Positions 1-8,621 of a DNA stretch of 64,000 nucleotides are shown here, piece after piece. Both the position numbers and the translations under genes were made by a program. Position 1 is the first letter of the stretch. Each line of letters opens with the position of its first letter. Source of the DNA: JBMOKU01 sp049324315. Lineage in GTDB: Bacteria > Bacillota > Clostridia > Peptostreptococcales > Thermotaleaceae. Below the pieces are notes generated by a model. The model worked only from the letters and a program-made list of their open reading frames with translations, searched no databases and had not been told where the DNA came from. Location of the stretch: NCBI GenBank assembly GCA_049324315.1, contig JBMOKU010000039.1:5110-69109 (forward strand), written 5' to 3'.

Positions 1-571
1 ACAATACATCGGCTTTTTGGTCTATGATATCCTGCTCATCATATCCAAAAATCAGCTGCGCTGCTGGGTTGTAGCTTTGAATCAATCCTTGACCATCCAG
101 TGTAATAATTCCATCAATGGCACAATCAATCACTGATTTGGCGAAGGCTTCACTTCTATTTAAGGATACTTCCGTATATTTTGCTTTTACCAATCTTCGA
201 ACACGTCTTCGAAGAACTGCCCAATTTATGGGCTTTGTAATATAATCCGTAGCACCAGCCTCAAAGGCTTGATCAACAAATTGATCATCGGTAAGACTTG
301 TGATCATGATAATTGGCGTACTGCTGCCTTTAGGTAAGGTTTGAAGCTTGCTGCATGCCGCTAAGCCATCCATAATAGGCATGACAAAGTCAATTAAAAT
401 AATATCCGGTTTATGCGTCAAAAACAATTCAATAGCTTCTTCTCCATTTTCGCCTTCTAATACTTCATAGCCTTCCAATTCCATGGCTTGCCGTATTGTC
501 ATCCTCATATATTTTGAATCATCTACCACAAGCAATAGTGGTTTTTTCGTCTTTTGATGCAAATCACCCAT
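1..571 (-). CDS. Response regulator with C-terminal PAS domain (partial, cut by window edge)
   Basis: The first 190 codons of a minus-strand gene whose 3' part lies outside the window. The product opens with a CheY-like receiver: an acidic pair in VVDDS near residue 17, the phosphoacceptor Asp61 in LIDFVMP and the conserved Lys in TKPINW. A linker leads into a PAS fold with the typical phrase AIDGIITLD followed by NPAAQLIFGYD. The output domain is unseen and could be a GGDEF, histidine kinase or HD-GYP domain. The ATG at 571 follows a GAGAGGG stretch. No partner kinase is adjacent, and citrate synthase starts divergently about 300 bases away. Confidence 0.85.
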   Translation of the reverse strand, partial: MGDLHQKTKKPLLLVVDDSKYMRMTIRQAMELEGYEVLEGENGEEAIELFLTHKPDIILIDFVMPIMDGLAACSKLQTLPKGSSTPIIMITSLTDDQFVDQAFEAGATDYITKPINWAVLRRRVRRLVKAKYTEVSLNRSEAFAKSVIDCAIDGIITLDGQGLIQSYNPAAQLIFGYDEQDIIDQKADVL

Positions 572-872
572 ACGTCTCACCCTCTCTCATTAGCAGCATT
601 ATTTCGCATTTTTTTCTATATATAGCAAATTCAAGCAATAATAGGCTCTATCTATCATCTAGCCGAAATAGGTTTTGTTTTTTAGCTTTTCCTAAATCTT
701 ATATTCGATTTTTTATGATAATTTCCTTCAACTTTTGATATATGAAAAAAATATAATAATTCCCATTGACAGGTATAGTATTTTTGTATACAATTATTCT
801 ATAATTCAATCATGCTATTAGGCATATATATCCCATATCAACTGGATACTTTGTAAATAAGGAGGAAGTGTA

Positions 873-2270
873 ATGCAAGCTGCCAAGCTCAAAACGTTCG
901 GAAAAGATGATGTTTTATTCCAAAATCTAAGTGCATTAGCTTTGGAAAACAACAAAATAGACCCATCATTGTACACAAAATACAATGTGAAGAGAGGCTT
1001 ACGAAACAGTAACGGTACAGGTGTCCTCGTGGGATTGACAGAAATTAGCTATGTATATTCCTATATTTTAGAAGGAAACAAAAAAACACCGGTTGAAGGT
1101 CGACTTTACTACCGTGGATATGATGTATTCGATTTGGTTCGAGATTTTCAAGAAGATAAACGGTTTGGTTTTGAAGAAACATGTTATCTGCTATTATTCG
1201 GAGAACTGCCAGACAAAGAAACCTTAGCAGCCTTTAAAGATTTGCTGGGAAAAAATCGCGAACTGCCTAACGGTTTCACAGAAGATATGATTCTAAAAGC
1301 TCCTAGCAATAATATTATGAATAAGCTGGCAAGAAGTGTTCTAGCCGCTTATTGCTATGATGATACCGCCGACGATTTAGATGTTTCAAATAATCTCAGA
1401 CAAGCGATTGAGCTTATCGCACGATTTCCCACAATGGTTGCCCATGGTTATGCCGCAAAGAAACGCTATTTTGACAATGAAAGCTTACATATTCACAGTC
1501 CCCGTGCTGACTTAAGTACTGCCGAGAATCTATTATATATGGTGCGGCCTCACTGTGACTATACTGCACTAGAAGCTGAAATACTGGATTTGGCTTTGGT
1601 TCTACATGCGGAGCATGGTGGTGGAAATAACTCTTCTTTCGCGACCCATGTGGTCTCTTCCACCGGTACCGACATTTACTCCGCCATTGCGGCAGCCGTT
1701 GGTGCCCTTAAGGGCTGGAAGCATGGGGGCGCAAACATCAAAGTCATAGAGATGATGTCCGATATTCAGAAAAACCTGCGAGACTGGGAAAACGAAGAAG
1801 AGGTAGCTTCCTATTTAACAAAAATATTGAATAAGGAAGCATTTGACAAGACAGGTCTGATTTATGGAATCGGACATGCGGTTTATACGTATTCCGACCC
1901 CAGAACCATATTGCTTAAACAAAAGGCCGCCGAACTAGCTAAGGAAAAAGGCTTAGAAAAGGAATACAAACTGTATGAATTGATTGAAAAGCTTGCGCCT
2001 GCAGTCTTTGCTCAAAACAAAGAGTCCGATAAAATCATCTGCGCCAATGTGGACTTTTATTCAGGTTTTGTTTATAAAGCGTTAAATATACCACCGGATT
2101 TATATACACCTATCTTTGCTGTGGCTCGAATCGTTGGCTGGTGTGCCCACAGGCTGGAAGAACTGGTGAGTGGTGGTAAAGTTATCAGACCTGCTTACAA
2201 AGATGTGTCGGAAAGAAGACCCTATGTCCCAATAAAAGACAGAAACGAAATTGACTGCGTCAATTTCTAG
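873..2270 (+). CDS. gltA: Citrate synthase
   Basis: 465 residues of the citrate/2-methylcitrate synthase family, condensing oxaloacetate and acetyl-CoA to citrate. Family blocks are clear: HAEHGGGNNSSF from residue 245, the catalytic His284 in KHGGAN, His335 in GHAVYT and Asp394 in NVDFYSG. The N-terminal 60 residues are longer than in E. coli GltA, as in many clostridial forms. The ATG follows a strong AAGGAGG site. No aconitase or isocitrate dehydrogenase lies beside it. In an anaerobe it most likely feeds an incomplete TCA branch toward glutamate; 2-methylcitrate synthesis cannot be excluded from sequence alone. Confidence 0.93.
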   Translation: MQAAKLKTFGKDDVLFQNLSALALENNKIDPSLYTKYNVKRGLRNSNGTGVLVGLTEISYVYSYILEGNKKTPVEGRLYYRGYDVFDLVRDFQEDKRFGFEETCYLLLFGELPDKETLAAFKDLLGKNRELPNGFTEDMILKAPSNNIMNKLARSVLAAYCYDDTADDLDVSNNLRQAIELIARFPTMVAHGYAAKKRYFDNESLHIHSPRADLSTAENLLYMVRPHCDYTALEAEILDLALVLHAEHGGGNNSSFATHVVSSTGTDIYSAIAAAVGALKGWKHGGANIKVIEMMSDIQKNLRDWENEEEVASYLTKILNKEAFDKTGLIYGIGHAVYTYSDPRTILLKQKAAELAKEKGLEKEYKLYELIEKLAPAVFAQNKESDKIICANVDFYSGFVYKALNIPPDLYTPIFAVARIVGWCAHRLEELVSGGKVIRPAYKDVSERRPYVPIKDRNEIDCVNF

Positions 2271-2298
2271 TTATCAGTTCAGTGTGTTACCAATTATT

Positions 2299-2397
2299 GA
2301 TTTACGCCTTTAAAACGATATTTTGTTTTGCGGGACGGCACAGAGACCGTCCCCTACGAAAGAAAATCCATTCTGTTCTGGAAGCGTATGTATATAA
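2299..2397. repeat. Dispersed about 98-bp repeat, copy A
   Basis: A near-identical copy lies at 28351-28448 in the same orientation. Both contain a perfect hairpin core, GGGACGG-CACAGAG-CCGTCCC, followed by CCTAC, with conserved AT-rich flanks on either side. It fills the space between the citrate synthase stop and the terminator. No coding potential was seen. Confidence 0.85.
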
Positions 2398-2445
2398 CAG
2401 TTGACAGTTTATTATTTACCTTTTGCTTTCTTTAATGTGTATATT

Positions 2446-2484
2446 TAAAAAACAGATGCTGCTTCTAAACAGCATCTGTTTTTC
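2446..2484. terminator. Bidirectional intrinsic terminator
   Basis: A 12-bp perfect stem (AAACAGATGCTG at 2450-2461 against 2470-2481) has A-runs before and T-runs after it. It sits between the converging citrate synthase and M15 peptidase genes. Confidence 0.85.
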
Positions 2485-2488
2485 CCTC

Positions 2489-3328
2489 TTACTCCCTCAA
2501 GATACTTCCCTTTTGAAAGTGTTGATAATCCTTCATGGTCTTCCAGTCTCCGCCCCATGTCCAACCTCTTTTGGTGAAGGCTTCATAACAAGGATCTCCT
2601 TTTATAATCATCCCTTTGCGAATCTTTCCTCGATCTGTATATTCCTTTCCTTTTTCCGGGGACACTTCATTCTGGCGGACATAAGGATTTTGGATCGGAT
2701 TGATATCGATTGCAACACCATAGCTGTGCTTTGACAAGGTCCCCTTCCGATTCGCTACATCACGATAGCAAAAAGCAGAGGTATTATTATCTGCCATGGA
2801 TAAATCATCATCAGCTCCGTATTCGTCGATCAATCGTATCTTTTCTATGGGGAATCTGGCTTCATATAACGCTTGGAATATTTCACATATTTCTTCTGCC
2901 ACTTTTTGATGAACAATCAGTTCTCCCCTGTGCGGCAAATCATCAAATCCCCAATATGTAACCTTCACATAGGACAATTCTTCTAAAGTCACGGGACTTC
3001 CGTCCTTCCATGATATCCCCTTGATTCGCCAAATCACACCTTCCGGTAAGGGTTCATATGTAAAGGATTCTATCTCTTCATCTACCTTCATCCCTGTGGA
3101 AGGTTCTTCTTCTACAGTTTCTGAATGGTAATCATTTGTCTCGGTTTCCTCTGTAATTACAGTTTCTTTTTGGATTTCCGTCATTTCTTTTTGCTCTCCA
3201 GCATCCTCGTTCGCGATGCCCTCGTGCTCTTGATTTTCATAAAACATGAAAATAGATACAGTCACAGCAGCAACAGCCATGATACATATCAGCAGCAAAA
3301 CCTTCCCATACTTCATCAAGCTTATCAC
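2489..3328 (-). CDS. Membrane-anchored M15-family D-Ala-D-Ala carboxypeptidase-like protein
   Basis: 279 residues: one N-terminal membrane anchor (about 8-30), an acidic low-complexity linker (31-90), then a peptidase domain of the M15 type (VanY/CwlK-like). Predicted zinc ligands are His201 and Asp208 in KHSYGVAID and His270 in DYQHF, beside the GWTWGGDW block typical of M15C enzymes. It probably trims peptidoglycan stem peptides outside the cell. The orphan response regulator gene ends 14 bases upstream, so the two are probably cotranscribed. The start is uncertain: a GTG at 3328 lies very close to GGAG, and an ATG four codons later is an alternative. Confidence 0.8.
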   Translation of the reverse strand: MISLMKYGKVLLLICIMAVAAVTVSIFMFYENQEHEGIANEDAGEQKEMTEIQKETVITEETETNDYHSETVEEEPSTGMKVDEEIESFTYEPLPEGVIWRIKGISWKDGSPVTLEELSYVKVTYWGFDDLPHRGELIVHQKVAEEICEIFQALYEARFPIEKIRLIDEYGADDDLSMADNNTSAFCYRDVANRKGTLSKHSYGVAIDINPIQNPYVRQNEVSPEKGKEYTDRGKIRKGMIIKGDPCYEAFTKRGWTWGGDWKTMKDYQHFQKGSILRE

Positions 3329-3342
3329 AGACTCCTTTTGTT

Positions 3343-4023
3343 TTAGCTATCTATCTTATATCCGTATCCCCATACCGTGGTCACTTCCACCTGAGAATTT
3401 ACATCTGCAAGCTTTTTCCTTATTCTTTTAACCAAATCATCGATGATTCTACTGTCTCCAGTGTATTCATATCCCCAAATTCTTTCCAACAGTTGATCTC
3501 TGGTAAAGGGCATATTCTTATTCTTTATTAAAAACTCCAGCAGTTCATATTCCTTTGTCGTCAATTTTAATTCTTGGCCGTCCTTCTCCACGCACCTCCG
3601 TTCGCAAAAGACACGTATATCCTTCACCAAGAATTCTTCTGATTTGACGGACTCGCTTTTTTCTAATCGTTTGAATATATTTTTAATTCTTACCATAAGT
3701 TCTCTGGGACTAAAAGGCTTGGCCAGATAATCATCTGCTCCCAGCTCCAATCCCAATATTCTGTCAAACTCCTCATCTCTGGCTGAGACAAACACAATAG
3801 GTATTTCACTTTTTTTCCGTATTTCTTTACACATATCCAGTCCATCGATCCCCGGCATCATGATGTCCAATACGATCAAATCCGGTTTAAGTCTGCCAAT
3901 TTCTTGTACAAGATTGCTTCCATTTTCAAACAAGGTGACCTTATAGCCTTCCTTCAAAAGATATTTACTGATCAAATCTCGAATATTGTATTCATCATCA
4001 ACAACAAAAATGTGCTTCACCAT
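3343..4023 (-). CDS. OmpR/PhoB-family response regulator (orphan)
   Basis: About 227 residues: receiver domain with acidic residues in VVDDE, phosphoacceptor Asp53 in LDIMMPG and Lys in AKPFSPRE, followed by a winged-helix DNA-binding domain ending in VWGYGYKI. I start it at the ATG at 4023, behind GGGGGTG, rather than five codons upstream. No histidine kinase gene is next to it. The only gene in its operon is the M15 carboxypeptidase, reminiscent of VanR-VanY logic, though nothing else here resembles a van cluster. A cell-wall signal is a reasonable guess only. Confidence 0.88.
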   Translation of the reverse strand: MVKHIFVVDDEYNIRDLISKYLLKEGYKVTLFENGSNLVQEIGRLKPDLIVLDIMMPGIDGLDMCKEIRKKSEIPIVFVSARDEEFDRILGLELGADDYLAKPFSPRELMVRIKNIFKRLEKSESVKSEEFLVKDIRVFCERRCVEKDGQELKLTTKEYELLEFLIKNKNMPFTRDQLLERIWGYEYTGDSRIIDDLVKRIRKKLADVNSQVEVTTVWGYGYKIDS

Positions 4024-4116
4024 GTCACCCCCAGACATTTATAATTTATTATACCATGTTATGAGCAAGCAGTGCGAGACAGGTATCGGACAATATTATT
4101 CCAAAAACAGAGAAAA

Positions 4117-4139
4117 GAAGGATAGATAAGCTATCCTTC
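4117..4139 (-). terminator. Intrinsic terminator
   Basis: A 9-bp stem GAAGGATAG/CTATCCTTC with loop ATAAG. On the minus strand it is followed by a T-rich run, just after the stop of the coiled-coil protein gene. Confidence 0.65.
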
Positions 4140-4156
4140 ATAGAGTACACCGTCAT

Positions 4157-4708
4157 TTAAGAGAGAATATCCATCATCTCTTCCAACAGTTGAATTTTTT
4201 CTTCCATTAATTCTATACCCGCTTGCTTCATATCAATGATCTGATTAAGGATATCCCTTGCTCCTTCGGTATTTCCATTCTTTAGCTCCACTCTTAATTC
4301 TTGTCTTGCGCCTTTGATTTGCTCATGCAAAGCCCGCATTTCCTGATGAATAGACTGTACCTGCTGTCTTATGGCTTTTGCAGCTTCCAATGTTTCTGTG
4401 TCTCCGCTTTCTTTTGCAGCCGTATACAACTCCAACAGATAGTCATTTTTTTCGATAACCTCTGCTCTTAACTCATGATAGGACATTCTTAGCTCGTTCA
4501 TTCGATGGATTTCATCGGCCAATTCTTTTACTGTGTCAAATCTGCCATTCCGTCTTTCTTCATTTAATCTTACTTGCTCCATGTTTTGCTCAGCATTTTG
4601 AAAGCGATTGATTCGACTTGTACTCTCACTCAACTCTGCTGCAAAGGCACTTCCTACTGCTGTCAATACCATGAAACCTACCAATAGCACTGTAAATATT
4701 TTTTTCAT
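4157..4708 (-). CDS. Exported coiled-coil protein of unknown function
   Basis: 183 residues. A clean Sec signal peptide (about 1-23, ending GSAFAA) precedes an almost entirely helical, charged region rich in Glu, Arg, Gln and Met with heptad-like spacing. There are no cysteines and no recognisable catalytic motif. The overall look, a small secreted helical protein with many Glu/Arg/Met residues, recalls Spy/CpxP-like periplasmic chaperones, but I see no LTxxQ motif and do not assign it there. It has its own ribosome site (AAGGAGAGATG region) and terminator and appears monocistronic. Confidence 0.7.
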   Translation of the reverse strand: MKKIFTVLLVGFMVLTAVGSAFAAELSESTSRINRFQNAEQNMEQVRLNEERRNGRFDTVKELADEIHRMNELRMSYHELRAEVIEKNDYLLELYTAAKESGDTETLEAAKAIRQQVQSIHQEMRALHEQIKGARQELRVELKNGNTEGARDILNQIIDMKQAGIELMEEKIQLLEEMMDILS

Positions 4709-4813
4709 CCTTCATCTCTCCTTTTTCATGTTTTTGTTACATCCTTATTCTACAAAGAGAGTTTGAGAAAAAAATATGATAATTGTGGAAAAAGTGTATG
4801 AAAATTTATTTAG

Positions 4814-7126
4814 CTATTTTTCAGTGGTAAATGCCTTTAAGTCCGCCAATATTGGGGAGAGCTCCCCTTGATAACATATGGTCAAATGATGTAGGGCCCT
4901 GGTAGCACAGATATACAGCAGCTTTATTTCCAAAGGCTCTTCTGTATAATTGACCTGATTGGCATCCCAAATAATCACGCCGTCGAATTCTAATCCTTTT
5001 GCCAGATAAGAAGGGATTACCACCACACCTCCATGATAATCTGAGGATTCATCTGTAAGCAGATGCATATGATCTATTTTTTCCTTCAGCTGGCTAAATG
5101 CTTCTTCAGCTCCCTTAAGATCCTTGCATATAACAGCAATTGAGCTGAAGCTCTCTTTCTCCAGCTGTTCTATTTGCTGTATTACCTTTTCCTCCATCTC
5201 TTTGGCATTCTGCGCTTTCATCATAACCGGTTTCTCACCATGACGAAATACAGGTTCAGCCAATACTACATCCAACTCCTTGCATTTTTTAATAATCTCA
5301 TTGGCAAACTGAACAATTTCTACCGTTGAACGATAGCTGGTTGTCAAAACGTGATAGGTATAGTCCTTTTCTTTAAATACTCGTTCCATCGTCCTCGTCC
5401 AATCATTGATTCCGCGATAAGCGTAGATCCCTTGAGACAAATCCCCCACAAAGGTAAACGAATCATTGATGGCCAATTCCCTCAATACACTGATTTTAAA
5501 CTCATCATAATCTTGTGCTTCGTCCACAACGATATGGGTATACTTATTTTTCTCGCTCAAACCAAATAACTTAATATGTATATAGATTAGCGGCGCTAGA
5601 TCTTCATTTTGAAACACATTTCCTTTTATATCTTGTCTGTTTAAAGTCAGGACTTCTTCAAAAACACCGGGATCTAGCTTATCACCGAAGGCTTTATTCA
5701 TCTCCACTGCATCTTGAAATACCTGATGATAAAATGCAAGGGTGTCCGGTTCATGGATTTTGTCCATGTAGTCATCTACAGCACCGGCTAATGAGCCTCT
5801 TATTCTTTCTATTTTTCTATCTCGTTCATCATATAGACGAATGATTTCTTTCCTGCTTTCCTCAATATTGCTTGACCTTTCTTTCACTGCATTGATCTTC
5901 TTTTGAAAATATGCTTCAATGCTCTCCTCAACTTCCTTTATATCTTGCTTCAACTTCTTTTTCAGATATTCTCTCATTTTTTTCATTCTTTCATAAATAG
6001 AAAGATGAACATTGCTATGTAAAAAGATTTCTTGAATTTTCTCGTACTTCATCACCGTAATTTCGTCAACCTTTAAATCTTCCTGGGGCATTAAAGATTT
6101 CTCAAGCCTTTTCAACAGATTACTCAGCACCTTTTTAAAAAGGAGAGAGCCTTTAATCTTGGCAGCACTGGCAACAACAGACCTGATTTTATTTTCCTTA
6201 TCAAGGAGTTGGTTTAGCTGGTCGGTTCTTTGACCTAAGACCACTCTATGATTCAGCAGTTCAAAAGCCCACGCTTCGAAGGTTGTCTGTATCACATTGT
6301 CCACACCTAAATCCGGTAAGATGTCGGAAATATAATTTAAAAACAATCTATTTGGCGCAAATATCAGGTAATTTGCATTCTCCAGATTTCTACGATTATT
6401 ATAGATTAGATAAGCCATTCGATGGAGAGCGATGGTGGTCTTGCCGCTGCCCGCCACACCTTGTACAACAAGGGGTTTAAGACTCTCGCTTCGTATGATT
6501 TTGTTTTGCTGATCCTGTATCGTTGCCACAATTTCCTTTAATCTTCCCTGGGTGGTTTTATTGAGGGCCTGTGTTAAAAATTCACCTTTTCCTTTCAAGC
6601 TATCTTCAATTAGGTTTTCCGAGGTTCTTTCATCAAAGATTTCTATCAATTCACCCTTATCAATCTCATATCTTCTTTTTAGATGCATCGTTCCTCTAAT
6701 TTCTCCTTGGGGCGCTTTGTACGATACATCTTTGCTATGCCCACTGTAATAAATATCTGCAATGGGCGCTCTCCAATCCACTACAATAGGGATTTCTCTT
6801 TCCTGATCGTGAAGTCCGTACTTGCCGATATAGATATTTTCCAGTTCATCCCTTCGATTTTCTTGGAAATCGATGCGTCCAAAATAGGGAGTTTGCCCTG
6901 CTTTTTGGAAATTTCCAATATCTCTTACTGCTATTCTGTGAAGCTGCTGCTTCGCTACCAGTCTTTCATCCATCAGCGTAATAATCGTTTTTCGCAATTC
7001 TCTGATTTCTTGTTTTAAAATCTCTTCATATTCTTCAAGAAATTCTTCCTCTTTCTTGATCCATTGAAGGGTATCTTCAAGATGCCGTCGCTCTGCTCCA
7101 TAGTCCGGATGATTTGTCGCTTCCAT
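4814..7126 (-). CDS. helD: HelD-type UvrD-like ATPase (RNA polymerase recycling factor)
   Basis: 770 residues with the Gram-positive HelD plan: an N-terminal coiled-coil arm (about 10-70), a region containing IVVDWRAPIADIYYSGH typical of the family, Walker A GVAGSGKTT near 223-230, a long charged coiled-coil insertion (about 300-450), motif II VVDEAQDYDEF near 530, motif III VGDLSQGIYAYRG and a C-terminal helicase lobe. HelD binds RNA polymerase and uses ATP to free it from stalled or nucleic-acid-bound states. The gene appears monocistronic. A generic superfamily 1 DNA helicase is the alternative, but the N-terminal arm favours HelD. Confidence 0.87.
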   Translation of the reverse strand: MEATNHPDYGAERRHLEDTLQWIKKEEEFLEEYEEILKQEIRELRKTIITLMDERLVAKQQLHRIAVRDIGNFQKAGQTPYFGRIDFQENRRDELENIYIGKYGLHDQEREIPIVVDWRAPIADIYYSGHSKDVSYKAPQGEIRGTMHLKRRYEIDKGELIEIFDERTSENLIEDSLKGKGEFLTQALNKTTQGRLKEIVATIQDQQNKIIRSESLKPLVVQGVAGSGKTTIALHRMAYLIYNNRRNLENANYLIFAPNRLFLNYISDILPDLGVDNVIQTTFEAWAFELLNHRVVLGQRTDQLNQLLDKENKIRSVVASAAKIKGSLLFKKVLSNLLKRLEKSLMPQEDLKVDEITVMKYEKIQEIFLHSNVHLSIYERMKKMREYLKKKLKQDIKEVEESIEAYFQKKINAVKERSSNIEESRKEIIRLYDERDRKIERIRGSLAGAVDDYMDKIHEPDTLAFYHQVFQDAVEMNKAFGDKLDPGVFEEVLTLNRQDIKGNVFQNEDLAPLIYIHIKLFGLSEKNKYTHIVVDEAQDYDEFKISVLRELAINDSFTFVGDLSQGIYAYRGINDWTRTMERVFKEKDYTYHVLTTSYRSTVEIVQFANEIIKKCKELDVVLAEPVFRHGEKPVMMKAQNAKEMEEKVIQQIEQLEKESFSSIAVICKDLKGAEEAFSQLKEKIDHMHLLTDESSDYHGGVVVIPSYLAKGLEFDGVIIWDANQVNYTEEPLEIKLLYICATRALHHLTICYQGELSPILADLKAFTTEK

Positions 7127-7333
7127 AAATCTACCTCCCGTATGATAAGCTGTAGAAACATTTTATTGCATTGAGATTGATTATACAAATGTCGGATTGG
7201 GTTACCCTATACTTATCAGATGTGGCAGATGAATTATGGTAATCCTTTCTTTCTTTTTCTCTTTTTTTCTTGCCAACATTTCATTTTTATGATACAGTAG
7301 TGCTGTTAAGTGTAGTTATTTTTGAGCAGATTT

Positions 7334-7363
7334 AAGGACAGTTCCTGTGGAACTGTCCTTTTT
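7334..7363 (+). terminator. Hairpin with U-run on the plus strand
   Basis: A perfect 12-bp stem, AAGGACAGTTCC/GGAACTGTCCTT with loop TGT, is followed by six T residues on the plus strand only. On the minus strand, the direction of the adjacent TM1266-type gene, no T-run follows. It is therefore either a plus-strand terminator of an unseen transcript or a poor terminator for the minus-strand gene. Confidence 0.55.
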
Positions 7364-7365
7364 TA

Positions 7366-7608
7366 TCATGCTTGCATATGATTGACTTTTACCCCGTCTA
7401 AACCCTCTAATTCACCCATCAAGTTTCGAACCCGCTGCATATCTCCACGGAGATTAAGGGTGATTAATCCGTGGTTTACTTCGCCAGGGTCATGAATACC
7501 GAATCTCCCGATGATCATGTCTCCGTGTTTTGTAAGAATATCCTGCATTCTAGGAGCAGCATCTGTTCGATGGTCTACTCGAATACTCATTACGCTTAAA
7601 TTATCCAT
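7366..7608 (-). CDS. TM1266-family putative iron-only hydrogenase system regulator (ACT-like)
   Basis: 80 residues matching the small ACT/NikR-C-like family annotated as a putative iron-only hydrogenase system regulator (TM1266 type). The fold signature is visible as alternating strands and helices, with RVDHRTDAAPRMQDIL, a central GRFGIHD and GLITLNLRGD. Members usually sit beside [FeFe]-hydrogenase maturation genes (hydEFG), but no hydrogenase gene lies in this window. No DNA-binding motif is apparent, so the regulatory role is family annotation rather than something seen here. A good ribosome site (GGAGGGATTCTT before ATG) supports the start. Confidence 0.8.
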   Translation of the reverse strand: MDNLSVMSIRVDHRTDAAPRMQDILTKHGDMIIGRFGIHDPGEVNHGLITLNLRGDMQRVRNLMGELEGLDGVKVNHMQA

Positions 7609-7959
7609 AAGAATCCCTCCTTACTATTTCTTAAGGTATTTTGCGCCAAAGAGCTGCATCATATACAATTTATTCATACAATTGTTAAAATCTAATAAAC
7701 ATACTAAGTACGTTTCATTCGCTATGCCACAGGGACAGTTCCATCGTTTTCCCTTCGGTCCTTCGCTGCGCTTCGGAAACGCTCGAACCGTCCCCATGGC
7801 TCCGCTACTTTGTGACCGACTGTAATATACTTAGTGTTATTTATCTATCTGTTTGTTTCCTTCTCAATAAAGATATACTATACTATATATATGATCATTC
7901 TTTATGTTAAGCTTAAACATGAACTTTAACATCAATTTATAGAGCAGACAGGTGATTCT
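7609..7959. other. Intergenic region, mostly repeat
   Basis: This 351-base gap between divergent genes is largely the palindromic element at 7700-7838. The last 100 bases are AT-rich and presumably carry the Nudix gene promoter. No coding sequence was seen. Confidence 0.6.
7700..7838. repeat. Palindromic dispersed element, full-length copy
   Basis: About 139 bp with imperfect terminal inverted repeats (ACTAAGTA at the left, TACTTAGT at the right). Inside are nested GC-rich palindromes: GGGACAGTTC opposite GAACCGTCCCC, and CCTTCGGTCC followed by GCGCTTCGG. Related copies lie at 34731-34820 and 50398-50524. There is no coding potential. Confidence 0.8.
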
Positions 7960-8571
7960 ATGAACATAAAGCATTTACAATCCGTATTAAAGGAAAGACA
8001 TCCAAAGCCGGATGGTGACTATCAAGAATTCTCCATATTCGTACCCCTTGTTCATGTTAACGATGAACTTCAACTTTTATTCGAGGTGCGTTCTGAAACT
8101 TTAAGAAATCAACCGGGAGAAATTTGTTTTCCTGGAGGTAGGATTGAAAAGTTCGAAACACCAGAGCAAGCAGCACTAAGAGAAACATCGGAAGAATTAA
8201 ATATTTCATTAACATTACTGGAAGTCCTCGCTCCATTAGACTATATTGTTACACCATTTAACGTCATCCTTTATCCATTTCTCGGTACTTTGAATATTCA
8301 AAATATGGATGAAATTCAGTTCAATCGCGACGAAGTAGCAGAAATATTTACCGTCCCTCTATCGTTCTTTATCAATCAACCGCCCATTACCCATTATATC
8401 AACATCACCACTTCACCAAACCAAGATTTTCCCTTTGATATGATTCAAAATGGTGAAAGATATAATTGGCGGGTAGGAAAATACCCAGTACTATTCTATG
8501 AATATCAAGATAAAATCATATGGGGAATGACAGCCAGAATTGTCAAAAGCTTCATTGAAAGCATAAAATAA
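7960..8571 (+). CDS. Nudix hydrolase, CoA pyrophosphatase-like
   Basis: 203 residues. The Nudix box is intact (PGGRIEKFETPEQAALRETS followed by EELN), giving the expected spacing of Gly, Glu and the REXXEE metal-binding block. Just before it, LLFEVRSETLRNQPGEICFP matches the UPF0035 signature of CoA-hydrolysing Nudix enzymes (NudL/YeaB type), which split CoA or acyl-CoA into 3',5'-ADP and phosphopantetheine. Substrate assignment is by this family signature only. It is monocistronic, starting at an ATG behind an AGGTG site and ending in a terminator shared with the converging gene. Confidence 0.82.
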   Translation: MNIKHLQSVLKERHPKPDGDYQEFSIFVPLVHVNDELQLLFEVRSETLRNQPGEICFPGGRIEKFETPEQAALRETSEELNISLTLLEVLAPLDYIVTPFNVILYPFLGTLNIQNMDEIQFNRDEVAEIFTVPLSFFINQPPITHYINITTSPNQDFPFDMIQNGERYNWRVGKYPVLFYEYQDKIIWGMTARIVKSFIESIK

Positions 8572-8597
8572 ACCCGGCGGTTAAACCGGGTTTATTT
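8570..8597. terminator. Bidirectional intrinsic terminator
   Basis: An 8-bp stem AAACCCGG/CCGGGTTT (8570-8577 and 8586-8593) with A and T tracts on both sides, between two converging genes. Confidence 0.8.
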
Positions 8598-8621
8598 TAT
8601 CATACATTAATTTATTTGATT

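Noticed and set aside
496..738. 80-codon plus-strand frame opposite the partial response regulator
   Set aside because: Antisense to a clear receiver domain and running into AT-rich intergenic sequence; no ribosome site.
3343..4023. Vancomycin-resistance (van) cluster
   Set aside because: Only a response regulator and an M15 peptidase are present; there is no VanS kinase, ligase (VanA/B), VanH or VanX gene in the region.
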